Source of the DNA: Acanthamoeba castellanii str. Neff | Taxonomy: Eukaryota > Discosea > Longamoebia > Acanthamoebidae | Assembly (NCBI RefSeq): GCF_000313135.1 | Contig: NW_004457466.1 | Location: 613,089-636,082, forward strand | DNA length: 22,994 nucleotides | Direction of reading: 5' to 3' | Shown: one piece after another, positions 1 through 9,752 of the stretch | How the letters are laid out: each line of letters opens with the position of its first letter | Position numbering within the stretch: position 1 is the first letter of the stretch | The notes under the pieces: model-generated | Told to the model about the DNA's origin: nothing | The model's input: the letters and a program-made list of their open reading frames with translations, nothing else | Database searches by the model: none | Made by a program: the position numbers and the translations under genes

Positions 1-110
1 GACACACGACACACGACACACGACACACGACGCGCGACACGCGACACACGACACACGACACACGACACACGACACACGACACACGACACACGACACACGA
101 CACACGACAC
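1..110. repeat. 7-bp tandem repeat (GACACAC)n in intron
   Basis: About 16 near-perfect copies of a 7-bp unit, with a short variant patch around 31-48 where GACGCGC and GACACGC replace the usual unit. It ends in a CAG (113-115) that serves as the 3' splice site of the PX gene, so the repeat lies in an intron whose donor is outside the window. The reverse complement of the same unit (GTCGTGT) recurs in other introns here. Confidence 0.9.
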
Positions 111-115
111 AACAG

Positions 116-1370
116 CGGGTGGGAATCGGAGCGCGGAACGCGGCCAGGTATGCGCTGGACCGAGCCGCGGGACCCTACGGGGCTGTGCTGCCGCCGCCCC
201 GTCCGCGGCTCTACTACACCCAGAACACGACGGTCGAGCAGAAGGACCGCTTCACCAACATCCTCTGCCAGTCCCAGCGCCGCGCCTCCACCCGCGCCCC
301 GACCCTGCAGCCGCGCCTCCCCTCTCCCGCCGCCCAGTCGCCGCCGTCGTCGTCGTTGGCCGTCGCTCCGCCCATATCGCCGCGCTCGCAGCCGGCGGTC
401 ATGGCCCGATTCGGGGGCGTCGAGCCGGTGTTGCCGTGCCACGGGCCACCGCCCACGCTCCGACGGCCCGAGCAGCCCGCCGCGGTCGCCACCGAGGGCG
501 CGCCGGTGCCCGCACTGCAGCACATGACGAAGGAGCGGCCGCGGCCGCCGGTGCGACGGCTGCCCAAGCGGCCGGACTCTGAGATGCGCCAGGAGCGGAT
601 GAAGAAGGCGGTCAAGGTCGACGTCTGCAGTCAGACCAGCACCTCGACACTAGAAGGTGCCTTGTCCTGCGGTCGTGTGCGGTCGTGTGTGGCTGACGTG
701 GAGTTTGCGTGTGGTGGGGCGGCGGGTGCAGCGCGGTTGACGATGATCCCGACTGCGGCGCCGACCGACAAGTCCAAGATAAGCTTCGAGATCACGTCCA
801 CGCAGACCAACCAAACCAAGTTCAAGAACTACACCGTACCTCTCTCGTCCTCTCTCTCTCTCTCTCTTTCTCTTTCCGCTGTAGTACACGACCGCAGGCT
901 TACGCGCGTGGGCGACGACAGGTCTATTCGCTGTTGGTGCGACGGGGGGACGAAACACACACGGTCGTCCACCGCTACTCCGAGTTCCTGGAACTCCACA
1001 AGAGCGTACTGTCTTCTTCCGCCCAAGTACCCTGAGATTCTCTTCTAACCGGCTTTCTCTTCTTCTTCTTCTTCCGTTGATGTACGCGCAGATCACGAAG
1101 CGGGTGTCGCCTTCCCTGATTCCCTTCTTCCCTGGTACGATTATATTGTCTTGCGTGTCGTGTTTGTGGCCACAAGCTGAAGATTCGTCGTTCGGGTTAA
1201 CTTGCAATGCAGGAAAGAAGCTGTTCAACAATCTGAGCACGGATGTGGTGGAACTGCGGCGCACCAAGCTGCTGGCCTACATGAACAACCTGGTGGCCAT
1301 GCCCGAGGTGATGGCCCTCTGCTCCGAAAAGATCGAAGCCTTCATCAAGCCCAATGCCACCACGGGCTGA
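116..1370 (+). CDS. PX-domain phosphoinositide-binding protein, 3' part
   Basis: Exons 116-656, 732-835, 922-1005, 1092-1134 and 1213-1370 join in phase; the 5' end lies left of the window. The first exon is a Pro/Arg/Ser-rich, poorly conserved stretch. The remaining exons encode a PX domain: a beta-strand around KNYT/VYSLLVRRG, the basic RYSEFLELHKS motif, the loop RVSPSLIPFFPGKK (equivalent of the proline-rich PPxK loop), then VELRRTKLLAYMNNL with the conserved Arg, and an ending EKIEAFIKP. PX domains bind phosphoinositides, usually PI3P, on endosomal membranes, so a sorting-nexin-like trafficking role is inferred. The domain sits at the extreme C-terminus, followed by only a few residues. 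The 657-731 intron is 75 nt and in frame, so retaining it would not break the reading frame. It is less certain than the others. Confidence 0.85.
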
Positions 1371-1633
1371 AAATGCCAGCAACATGTAAGACTCAAAAAA
1401 AAACATAAACTCTGTGACACACAGCCACGTTGTTGTTTGGGGTTGTGCACAACACTTCATTGTTCAAACGCACATTTGAAGAGACCGCGCCTAGATGGTC
1501 ATACAGTTGGCGTGCGCATTCGCGGTCGAGAGAAGAGAGAGAGAGAAGAGAAGAGAAGAGATATGTAAGTGAGTAAATAAATAACATGCATACACGGGTG
1601 AAGAGAGAGCCAGCAGCTCGGACGGAGGGTCGT
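1371..1633. other. Convergent 3' intergenic spacer
   Basis: Gap between the stop codons of the PX gene (+) and the F-box/MORN gene (-). It contains a GA-rich simple tract at about 1528-1560 and AT-rich stretches such as GTAAATAAATAAC near 1570 that could carry 3'-end signals. No gene is seen here. Confidence 0.7.
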
Positions 1634-3236
1634 TCAGGGCTCCATCGAAAGCTCTCTCGGGTGCCAAATCTTCTGCGTCGTCTGACCGTTGGCGTAGGAC
1701 ATGACGCCCCACCCGTTGGGCTGGTTGTCCTTCCAGTTGCCCTTGTAGGTGTCGCCGTTGGCCTTCTCGAGGGTGCCCCAGCCGTCGCGGTTCCCGCCCT
1801 TCCACTCGCCCTTGTACACGCCGCCGGCCTGGCGATAGGTGTAGGTCCCGAAGCCGTGCCGCCGCCCGGCCTTGTACTCGCCCTCGTAGAGACTGCCGTC
1901 GGGCCAGGTGAAGGTGCCCTTGCCCTCCATCTTGCCGTCCTTGTACTCGCCGTCGTAGCGCCGGCCGTCGGGCCAGATGACTGTGCCCGTGCCCTCCCGC
2001 TTACCGTCCTTCCACTGTCCGTCGTACTTGGTCCCGTCGACCCACGTGTAGACGCCTGAACATCGCAGCAGCAGCAGCAGCAATGTGTCAGTTGATATGT
2101 CATGATTAAGAACCGACGACAAGAAGAAGAAGGTGTAAGCTTCAACGTACCAGGGCCATGCCTCTTGCTGTCCTTCCAATAGCCAGCGTAGGAGTCGCCG
2201 CCGTTGCGGTTGCAGGTGGTGGGCCAGCGGAAGATGCCAAAGCCGGAGCGCATGTCCTCCTCCCACTCGCCGTCGTAGCGCCGGCCGTCGGCCATGATGC
2301 CCGTCCCTCGTCCGTGGCGCTTGTCCTTCTTCCACTCGCCCTCGTACACGTTGTTGTGCTCCAGCGTGAACTGTCCACTCCCGTTCTTTTCTTCACCACG
2401 CTTGAAGCTGTGCTGCTCTCATGTAAGACGCCACAGGTTAGACATGAAGTGACGTGCCAGCACGTAAGCTGCTCAAAGCAAGATGTGGCATGTGGGAGAA
2501 GGATTATAGATGTGCGTACCATCTTGCAGTCAAAGAGCCAGCGCCAAGGCTTGTTCGCGGGCTTCTGCCCGAGGGCGATGTCCTGGGACCAGAGGCTCTC
2601 GCAGATGGTCTTCCACAGCGACTCGTCCGATCCGACCTTGCGGAAAAAGGTACAGGTGCACTGGGCGATGGCGAGATCCTTCCCATCGAGGAAGGAGAAG
2701 ATCTTGAGCAACAGCTCGGGTGGCAGCATCCCGAAGTAGCCCCATTCGGCCTGGACGGGACGTTGCGCATCGAGCAGGAACGAGTAGAACGATCGGCACT
2801 TTACGAGTTGCATGTAGAGTTCTTGGATGTTGTTCTCGATCTTGAGCACACAGGGCTGGAAGTCGGCGTTGAAGTGATCTCGACGTAGCGTGTCCTTGAA
2901 GAGGGAGGTGTCCTTCTTGATCTTGTCGAGGGGCTCGATGAGCCGCGTCAGGCGATTTATGTTGTCCTCGATCTCCTCTTTGGAGATGTCCTTCTCGCTC
3001 GTGCCGTCGAGCCCTTCCTTTCCTTCATCTTCGCTATCGGTCTCGCCTAGGACCCGCATCCGCTTCCTGGGTCGCTCTTCGACCTCCTCCTTCTCCTCGC
3101 TCACGTTGAAGACATCATCGCTCGGGTCTTCTGGAGATGATCTCTTGTGGCGAAGATCGCAATCGACGGTGTAGTGATACTGCTTTGCCACGAGGGGAAC
3201 GCTGAGGTTCGAAGCAGAGGCACTTGGTTTCATCAT
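1634..3236 (-). CDS. F-box protein with C-terminal MORN repeats
   Basis: Three exons (3236-2520, 2400-2151, 2055-1634) give about 462 aa. Residues 1-110 are charged and acidic with a basic PRKRMR patch. An F-box spans about 168-215 (MLPPELLLKIFSFLDGKDL, then SLWKTICESLW). From about 240 to the end there are eight MORN repeats of the YxGEWKxGxxxGxG type (for example YEGEWKKDKRHGRGTG and YKGEWKGGNRDGWGT), ending just before the stop. F-boxes bind Skp1 in SCF ubiquitin ligases, and MORN repeats bind membranes or proteins, so a ubiquitin-ligase substrate adaptor is inferred. The acceptor of exon 2 is uncertain: splicing after CTTCAAG (exon from 2400) keeps phase, as does a site 15 nt further on. 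The start was chosen at the first of two tandem Met codons. It diverges from the NADAR gene. Confidence 0.88.
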
Positions 3237-3603
3237 CTTCCTCTATATCCTTCCGCGAACACGCCGATAATGGCGAAGATGCCAATGCAGGCGAATTTTC
3301 TAGCCGAACGAGAATAGGTGCAGAATCGTTTCTTGCGAAGGTGGCTCGCCCGAGTTCGCAGAGAGCTGAGATGGAAGGATGCTTTGCTGGGGAGAAGATG
3401 TGAGGATGGAAAAGATCCGCCACAATCGTGCTCGCGACAACCAGACGTCCTCCTTCGAGAAAGGCCAAATCGGGACAACCGCGGAAGTCGTCTGGGAAAC
3501 GTCATTTCTGAAGACGATGTGCGAAAGAAAATAAAAAGAAAATCACGCAGACAAAGTTCATGCTAAAATTAAAATTAAAATTAAAATAAAACAATAAAAC
3601 CAA
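3237..3603. promoter_or_regulatory. Shared divergent promoter region
   Basis: Lies between the start codons of the F-box/MORN gene (-) and the NADAR gene (+), so it should hold both promoters. The NADAR side ends in an A-rich tract with four TAAAAT copies (3564-3587) followed by an A-rich stretch to the ATG. No canonical TATA box was found. Short ORFs in the region have no recognisable motifs. Confidence 0.55.
3564..3587. repeat. (TAAAAT)4 tract upstream of the NADAR gene
   Basis: Four perfect 6-bp copies, 16-40 bp upstream of the start codon. It may be a promoter or 5'-UTR A-rich element; the function is inferred only from position. Confidence 0.8.
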
Positions 3604-4245
3604 ATGGAAGAAGACGCCACGGTGGTGAACTACTCGGGCGAAACTGCGGACGGCCCTCATGGGTTCCTCTCCAACCGTGCTCTCGTCGGCTTCACCATCG
3701 GTGGCCGACAATGGCCCTCTGTAGAGCACTACTTCCAGGTCTTCCCCCCCCCCAACCGCACAAGCGACTTTTTATCTCCTCACCACGGTCGGAGCAGGCG
3801 CAAAAGTTTGTCGGCAGCGACCACGAAGAGGCCATTCGCAAGGCCAAGACCGTCAAGGCTGCGCATAACATGGGTGCGCCCTTCTCTGGCTCTGTTCAGT
3901 GAAATGCACCGGTCTGAACCCTCATCACCGTACCACGCGCTCGACACGACGCACACGCCACGCATGCTACCGCACACAGGCAGGGACAGATCGAAGCCAC
4001 TGAGGAAGGACTGGGAGGAGATGAAGGAGCGCGTGGCCGAGGAGGCGATCAGAGCCAAGTTCGAGCAGAACCCGGAGGAGCGGGCCAAGCTGTTGGCCAC
4101 CAAGGGCGCCACGCTCATCCAGCGAACGCGCAACGACGCCTACTGGGGCATACCCGAGTCGGCCACCCTCGGCGAGAACAAGATGGGCAAGATTCTCATG
4201 CTGGTGCGCGACGAGCTTCTCAACGCGCAATCGACAACATCATGA
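3604..4245 (+). CDS. NADAR-domain (DUF1768, YbiA-like) protein
   Basis: Exons 3604-3738, 3798-3873 and 3980-4245 join in phase to give 158 aa, the normal size of a stand-alone NADAR protein. Visible family motifs in order are GPHGFLSNRALVGFTIGGR, WPSVEHYFQ, AQKFVGSDHEEAIRKAKTV, GRDRSKPLRKDWEEMKERV, AIRAKFEQNPEERAKLLATK, NDAYWG, and the end NKMGKILMLVRDEL. The Glu in SVEHYFQ and the Trp-Gly in NDAYWG are the conserved active-site positions of the family. NADAR proteins act on N-glycosidic bonds; members are reported to remove ADP-ribose from guanine and to hydrolyse riboflavin-pathway intermediates. Which substrate applies here cannot be told. Its stop is 108 bp from the stop of the convergent PAS-factor gene. 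Confidence 0.93.
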   Translation: MEEDATVVNYSGETADGPHGFLSNRALVGFTIGGRQWPSVEHYFQVFPPPNRTSDFLSPHHGRSRRKSLSAATTKRPFARPRPSRLRITWVRPSLALFSEMHRSEPSSPYHALDTTHTPRMLPHTGRDRSKPLRKDWEEMKERVAEEAIRAKFEQNPEERAKLLATKGATLIQRTRNDAYWGIPESATLGENKMGKILMLVRDELLNAQSTTS

Positions 4246-4353
4246 ACGATGAGTGATGAATGTAATGAGGTTTTTGCATGCACAACGAATATACGAACAT
4301 GATGGTGATGACAGTGAAAGGAAAGAAGAAGTAGAAGGTTGGTTGGTTGGGGT

Positions 4354-5327
4354 TCAGGAGTGGTCGGAAGGGTCGTCCTCCTCGAACATGGTGAGCTGTG
4401 GCGACGAGATGTAGGGCGGCGTGGACGGCGGCATCCACGCCCACGAGTACCGGCCGGTGCTGTTCATGGCCAGGCCCGTGCTGCAGCCGTCCGGACCCGG
4501 TTCGCCCAGCGGGACGCCGCCGGCGAGGGTCACGCTCGTGCTGGTGCTTGTGCTCGTGCTGGTGCTCGTGGAGGTGGACTCGTGCATGGGGTGGGAGTAG
4601 GGCGTCTGGTTGTGCAGTGGCTGCTGCTGGTGGGGGTCCTCCTTGCGCACGGGCATGTCCTGGCCCATGTGCGGCATGCCCGTCGGGCCGTCCTCGCTCC
4701 AGTTGTCCAGGCCCATCGCCTGCCGCACCTGGTGGATGTGAGCATGGCTGCCGTTCATCTCTTCGCCCGTCAGGATGACGCCCTCCAGCGCGATGGCGCT
4801 CCACACAGGCCTGAATATTTACAATCATAATTCACAAAATAGTGTGAATGTTAGCTCAATCAATGAATAAATAAATACAACATCATCGGTGCCTGTACCG
4901 TCCTACGTGATCGTAGAAGAACTGGTGTCGGGTGACCGCTCTGTGATTGGGTGAGCACAACATACGAATTAACATTAAAACACACTGAAAGAGAATCAAT
5001 TAAATAAAGTTGGAAGGGGAGAGAGAAAGGCGCACTTGAAGATGGTGCCGTCCTTGGTGAGACATCGGGGCTGGATGGTGAGCACGGGGCTGTAGGTCTT
5101 GTTGAAGCGTTTGAGGAAGGGGATCACGAGATGCAATAATCGCGACGCCTCTCCGGGGGCGACCAGCTTCTGCCACGAGCAACCCACAATCTCGTCCTAG
5201 AGACACAGTGTAGAGTCGTGTAAGAAGAACAGATGTGGCTCTACCAACTTCGTCGCGTTTCTCTTTCGCGCATAGTTGTAGGAGGATTGTGTGTGTGTGT
5301 GTGTCGTGTGTGTCGTGTGTGTGCGTG

Positions 5328-5371
<44 letters not shown>

Positions 5372-7288
5372 GATGGTGTGGCGTACCATCTCGAACTGGA
5401 ACAGTCGGCAGAAGGCATAGTTCACGGCAGCCAGAATGCCGTTGAGGCCCTTCTTCCTCAGCACAAACACCAGCGGCTTGTTGGGATTTCGAATCACGAA
5501 CGACGGCACACTGAAGAAGTTGTTTGTGAGCAAACAAACGCCATTCGGAGTTGAATGATGGGCGGGGAGAAGAGCTCGGAGCTAAAAGAGCGAAGAAGGG
5601 CGCGTACTGGATTCCCTCCACCGCAATGTAGGGCATGCCCTTGAAGAAGGGCACCGGGTTCTGGGGAGTCCCGCGCGACCCGTTCCCGAAGCGCTGCTGG
5701 TGGCCCGGCGCCGGCGGAATGTTGCCGAAGGGCGGCGAGAACTGCTGCCCGGCCGCTGCGGCGCCGGTTGTGGAGATGATCGAGAACTGAGGCGACGACA
5801 CGGACGACGACGACGACGACGACGAGGAGGAGGAGGAGTAGGGTGGCTGTTGGTGCGGTGCGGCCTGGGACGACAGGAATGTGGCGAACTGCTCGCGCAG
5901 CAGGACCTGCTCGTTCTTCAGGTTGAGGGTCTCCTGCTTGAGCTCGTGCGTGGTCTCCTTGAGGCTCTTGACCTCCTTGAGCAGCATGGAGAGGGCCGAC
6001 ATCAGCATCTTGCCGTCGTGTTGGCTCATCGGCGTCGACGCCGCCGCGGCGGCGGCGGCAGCAGCGGCAGCGGCAGCGGAGGCGGTCATGCCCGGAAAGG
6101 CCGTGGCGGGGGCCGATGACGACAGCACCGTTGGCGAGGGCTGCGAGGGCGGCGAAGAGGAATTGATCGTCGTCGACGGGTGCGAGAAGATCGGGCTGGG
6201 CGGCGACGCCGGCGATTGTGTGGACTGCTGGCCATTGCCGTGGCTGTACCCGCCGTAGGCGTGGGCGTGCGAGGCTCCGCTGTTGGGCGCCGACTGCGGC
6301 GGCTGTTGCTTGACCTGGACACCCGTATACCCCGACGGCGCGGATCGCCCGAACGCCTGCGCGGGCGACACGGGCGGCGGAAACGAGGCGGCGGCCGATG
6401 CGGGCGAAGTGGCGGTTGAGGAGTTGAGTGGCGTGGCTGCGGCCGCTGCGGGAGGCATCATCATGCCGGCCTGCAGCTGCGCGGCGAAGGGGTGGAACGA
6501 CGGGGCGCCGCCGGCTGCGGCCGCGGCCCCCGGGTAGCCGGCTGCGCCCTGAGGGAGCACGTGTTGCGGGACGCCGGGGCCGAACGACTGGAGCCCGGCG
6601 GGAGAGAAGGGGACGCCGCCCAGCATGTTGGGGTGCCCCATCATCGAGCCGAAGCTGATACCCAGCGAGGCATTCGGCATCGCCACTGGTGGAGCAATAC
6701 ACCATCACCATCACCATCACCAACAACACGACAAGATAGACATGTGAGTGCAACAAACGGCAGTAGAAGCGGGAAATGGTTGGTGACCAGAATGAAGGAG
6801 AGCAACAGCAAATCGGCGCGAGAAGTTTCAGCGGAGAGAGCAATTCGGGAGTTGCATGAAAGAGTTGCACGAAAGCCAAGCTTCGCGGGCCGAGAACGGA
6901 GGGGGGGGCGGCAAGAAGAGCGAAGACGAAAGGTGCAAAAGAACGAATAAAGAGAGGGGGGGTTCTTACCGTTGATAATGCTGGGCATGCTCTGGGTGGT
7001 GGCGCCTCGCGCGTTGCGTTTGACCTTCTTGGGTCGCCCCCTCTTCTTGCACTCGGCGTCGCGACAGCTATCCCCCAGCCCTAGCGATACGCAGCGGGCG
7101 CAGGGGCGTTCGGTGTCACAGGCGGTGTGCGACTCCTTGCATTCGGCGCAGGCTCGGTTCACCTTTGGTCGTTTTGTCGATGTGCCTCCCCCGGAGCTGC
7201 CCGCCGGCGTAGATGATCCATCTATCGAGGGCGAGGGGGAGTTCCTCTTCTTGATCGATGTCGAGGCGCCGTTGTCGGACACTTCCAT
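4354..7288 (-). CDS. Zn2Cys6 + AT-hook + PAS transcription factor
   Basis: Six exons (7288-6970, 6685-5608, 5510-5387, 5196-5036, 4940-4899, 4810-4354), all phase-consistent, give about 726 aa. The N-terminus carries a complete Zn2Cys6 cluster (Cys 47, 50, 57, 63, 66, 75; spacing CX2CX6CX5CX2CX8C), then an AT-hook-like KKRGRPKKVKR at 81-91. Residues 107-330 are Pro/Ser/Ala-rich with a polyalanine run. A leucine-rich coiled coil lies at about 333-377 (MLMSALSMLLKEVKSLKE onward), followed by polyserine. A PAS-like domain occupies about 468-590: FVIRNPNKPLVFVLRKKG, VNYAFCRLFQFEMDEIVG, CSWQKLVAPGEA, RCLTKDGTIFK and, from a 42-nt mini-exon, RHQFFYDHVGRPVWSAIAL. The tail has Ser-Thr repeats and an acidic end. 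This layout matches the Zn-cluster/PAS regulators of fungi (ERT1/RDS2 type). It is inferred to be a nuclear DNA-binding regulator, probably dimeric. Confidence 0.88.
5288..5370. repeat. (GT)n/GTGTGTC intronic microsatellite
   Basis: A GT-rich tract interrupted by GTCGTGTGT and GTGCGTGT units, inside the intron between exons 3 and 4 of the PAS-factor gene (5197-5386). On the sense strand of that gene it reads (CA)n. Confidence 0.9.
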
Positions 7289-7505
7289 CTTCTTGTCTAT
7301 TCTATCTTCACCCTTCGTTTTTTTCGACCTCCTATTTAGTTTTATCTAACTTACAGATCTAACGGCCGTGGTGGGGTCGTGTAGGTGACGCCCCAAACAT
7401 TCAACGCCAAGTATGTTCTCGTAAAATTCCCCGACCAATGGCTTTTATTCTTCGCCAATGCTGTCGGACTTTTAATTTTGTCGATTTAGCGAGGAAGAAA
7501 AAGAA
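7289..7505. other. Upstream region of the PAS-factor gene
   Basis: AT-rich spacer between the start of the transcription factor gene and the 3' end of the tRNA gene, with T-rich tracts (about 7315-7350). It should contain the factor's promoter. No TATA box or other gene was recognised. Confidence 0.5.
7498..7502 (-). terminator. RNA polymerase III T-run terminator
   Basis: Five T residues on the minus strand, three bases after the tRNA-Ile discriminator base. This is the usual Pol III stop signal. Confidence 0.85.
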
Positions 7506-7578
7506 TGGCCAGTGTGGGGATCGAACCCACGACCTTGGCGTTATTAGCACCACGCTCTACCAACTAAGCTAACCGGCC
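7506..7578 (-). tRNA. trnI-AAU: tRNA-Ile (anticodon AAU), intronless
   Basis: On the minus strand the sequence folds as a standard cloverleaf. The acceptor stem GGCCGGT pairs with ACTGGCC (one G-U), with discriminator A at 7506. The D-arm contains the A-box TAGCTTAGTTGG. The anticodon stem TGGTG/CGCCA encloses the loop CTAATAA with AAT at 7543-7545. The T-arm holds the B-box GGTTCGATCCC. There is no intron and no encoded CCA, as expected for a eukaryotic nuclear tRNA. AAU (read as IAU after editing) decodes the AUU and AUC isoleucine codons. It lies between the divergent PAS-factor and UBX genes, with 128 bp to the start codon of the latter. Confidence 0.97.
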
Positions 7579-7706
7579 TGGCGTGATGAAATGGCTACTG
7601 GGTACGATGTGCTTCGGTGAGTTAACTACACACGTTTCCTTTGCGTGGCGCAGAGAGGGAAGGAGAGAAAGGTAGATCGTGCAGCAGAAACGAAAGTGAT
7701 CAAAGC

Positions 7707-9752
7707 ATGGCATCGGTGGCGCAATTGATGGAGATGGGCTTTTCGCAAGGCCAGGCGGCAAAGGCAATCGCTGCCACTGGCAACACCTCGACTGAGGCTG
7801 CTATGGAGTGGTGCGTGCACGCAACATCTTGTAATGCTTGGCAAGCAGCTACCAGGAAATGCACTTCACGCGATAAATCTATGATAAGTTGTTTTTTAAT
7901 TATTATCAATCTATATATCATTATAAATCTATATTAATCAATCCATGCATGATCTGTGGGATGCGCCACCCTTCCCCCTTACGCCGAGTTGTTTGGGTCT
8001 GCCACAGGATCTTCTCGCACCCTGAGTCTGCTGAAGATGCTCCAGCGGCAGCCACAGGCGGTAACGCGCCCACTGGCCAGGCACCACAACCGATGGCCGT
8101 CGACGGTGCAGAGAAACCGCCCACCGTCCACAACGCCCTATGGTCATTTCCCTTCTCCCGAGCCAGCTGCTTCTTTAACACCGTTCGATGGCTCACGCCG
8201 TATGCACACACGACACACACACGACACACTACATCACACACACCACACACACACACAACACACACACACAGCGATACGTGCAAGGATCAGATCGTCGGCA
8301 CGCGCCACAAGTGTAAGTCGTGCAAGGACTACGACCTCTGCGACGCCTGCTACGAAAAGCGGCTCATCAACCACGACCCCGGTACGAAATCGAAGCTGAA
8401 GCACCGTGTTGTGCGTTGTTTGTCGTGTTGTGTCGTGTGTCGTGTGTCGTGTGTCGTGTGTCGTGTGTCGTGTGTCGTGTGTCGTGTGTCGTGTGTCGTG
8501 TGTCGTGTGTGTCGTATCACGCATGTTCTTCCAGCGCCATCGTGCTCATGTGCGTATGGTGACGTGTGGCAACCGACCCTTGGGCAGATCACGAGTTCGG
8601 GCACTTCACCGAGGACATCCCCATGCCCGAGAGAAAGCCACTCACCCCCGAGGAGCGCGAGGCCGCTCTCAAGCGGCTCGAGGAGAAGCGGAAGGAGGTT
8701 TTGAGGCTCAAGCAGGAAGAAGAGAAGAAGGTTCGCCGTTTCAGCGCTCGCAACTCGCTCGCGTGCCTCCTTGATCTCGATCGACACAGCTCAACAGTGA
8801 CACAAATTGGCTCAATTCCTTCTTCTTCTTCTTCTTCTTCTTCTTCACTTTCGTTCAGGCCGAACGCGAACGCGAGCTCAAGCGAAGGCAGATGGGCAAG
8901 GAGATCCTGGCGGCCAAGGAGAAGTTCAAGGAGGAGCAGATCCAGCGCGACCTCGCTCTGCGCAAGAAGGAGAAGCAGGTATCGTACCGTGCCACTCACC
9001 CGTGTCGACTCTGACCACACACACGCCCATCGCGTGGCGCAGCGGCCGCTGTTGACTGAATTCGCGCATTCTCGATCACAACAGGAGGAGGCGCGGGCGC
9101 TGCGCGAGATCAAGGAGAAGCTGGCGCGAGAAAAGGCCGCGAAGCTGGCTGCTCGACAGCCCGCTGCTGCCGCTGCCCCGGCGCCTGCACCTGCTGCCGC
9201 TGCCCCTGCCGCGCAACCGGGTACCCACAACTCGAATCTCGCTTCGCTCTCTCTCTATATCATCTCCTGCACCAATGGTGCTCAACGCAAGTACTCTCTC
9301 CATGGTCTGCATGATCGCATTGCGAGCAGTCGCGGCAAGCAGCGCGTCCACGGCGACCGAGGCCGTGGTGCAGGTGCGATTCCCGGACGGCAAGACCCTG
9401 CAGAACTCATTCAAGCCCGACGACTCGCTGCGGGTCGTCCACAGCTGGGTCCAGGCCAGCAGGTGCGTCGGTCGTGGCATGCCCCCTTCTGGGGGCTTGG
9501 GGGGGGGGCAAGTGCTCATATCAAGGCGGCGCGGTGGTGGCGGTGGTGGTGCAGGACTGACGGGAGACCGTTTGCCCTGAGCACGACCTTCCCGCGCAAA
9601 GACTACAGCGGCAGCTCCCTCGACTCGACCACGCTCAGAGCCGCGGGTACTAGTCACCGTGCATGCCTCGTTTTGGCCGCTTAGCGCTGACTGTGTGTGT
9701 GGACTGCGCAGACCTGGTGCCGCGGGGAGCGCTCATCGTCAAGAACCTGTGA
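7707..9752 (+). CDS. UBA-ZZ-UBX protein, p97/Cdc48 adaptor
   Basis: Nine exons (7707-7810, 8008-8142, 8272-8405, 8588-8730, 8859-8978, 9085-9220, 9330-9462, 9555-9646, 9712-9752) join in phase to give about 345 aa. Residues 1-45 are a UBA domain ([15 protein letters not shown]... AAMEWIFSH). Residues 78-125 are a ZZ-type zinc finger ([30 protein letters not shown], then His-rich H/HHEFGH). About 140-245 is a charged coiled coil beginning [20 protein letters not shown], followed by an Ala/Pro linker. About 262-345 is a UBX domain with VRFPDGKTL, the FPRKDY loop that in other UBX proteins inserts into the p97 N-domain, and ending ALIVKNL. UBA plus coiled coil plus UBX is the UBXN1/SAKS1 plan, which links ubiquitinated substrates to p97; the ZZ finger is an addition. 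The start is the first ATG before the UBA helix. Confidence 0.92.
8203..8270. repeat. CA-rich tract (CACGACACAC/(CA)n) in intron 2
   Basis: Contains ACACGACACAC units and then nearly pure (CA)n, running directly into the 3' splice site of exon 3 (AG at 8270-8271). It is complementary in sense to the GTCGTGT repeat that starts the next intron. Confidence 0.9.
8428..8510. repeat. (GTCGTGT)n minisatellite in intron 3
   Basis: About 11 tandem copies of a 7-bp unit beginning some 20 bp after the exon 3 donor. It is the reverse complement of the repeat at 1-110, and able to pair with the CA-rich tract of intron 2. Confidence 0.95.
8820..8846. repeat. (TTC)n polypyrimidine tract
   Basis: Nine TTC units just upstream of the exon 5 acceptor (AG at 8857-8858) in the UBX gene. 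It is likely the polypyrimidine tract of that splice site. Confidence 0.85.

Noticed and set aside
1..110. CRISPR or telomere array
   Set aside because: The unit is 7 bp with no spacers, and it does not match a telomeric T/A-G repeat. It ends at a splice acceptor, so it is an intronic minisatellite.
150..527. Alternative plus-strand frame in the PX gene's first exon
   Set aside because: It is Arg/Pro/Ser-rich low complexity with no domain; the other frame connects to the PX exons.
3237..3603. Small ORFs on both strands between the F-box and NADAR genes
   Set aside because: They have no motifs or splice-consistent extension; the region is best explained as a divergent promoter.
5494..6879. 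A long alternative open frame on the minus strand overlapping the PAS-factor exon
   Set aside because: It is Arg/Ala-rich shadow translation of the Ser/Pro/Ala-rich exon 2. The accepted frame joins the Zn2Cys6 exon and the PAS exons in phase.
8406..8587. An extra exon starting after TTCCAG at about 8534
   Set aside because: The frame needed for the downstream coding sequence meets a TGA before 8588. The acceptor at 8586-8587 keeps phase and frame.
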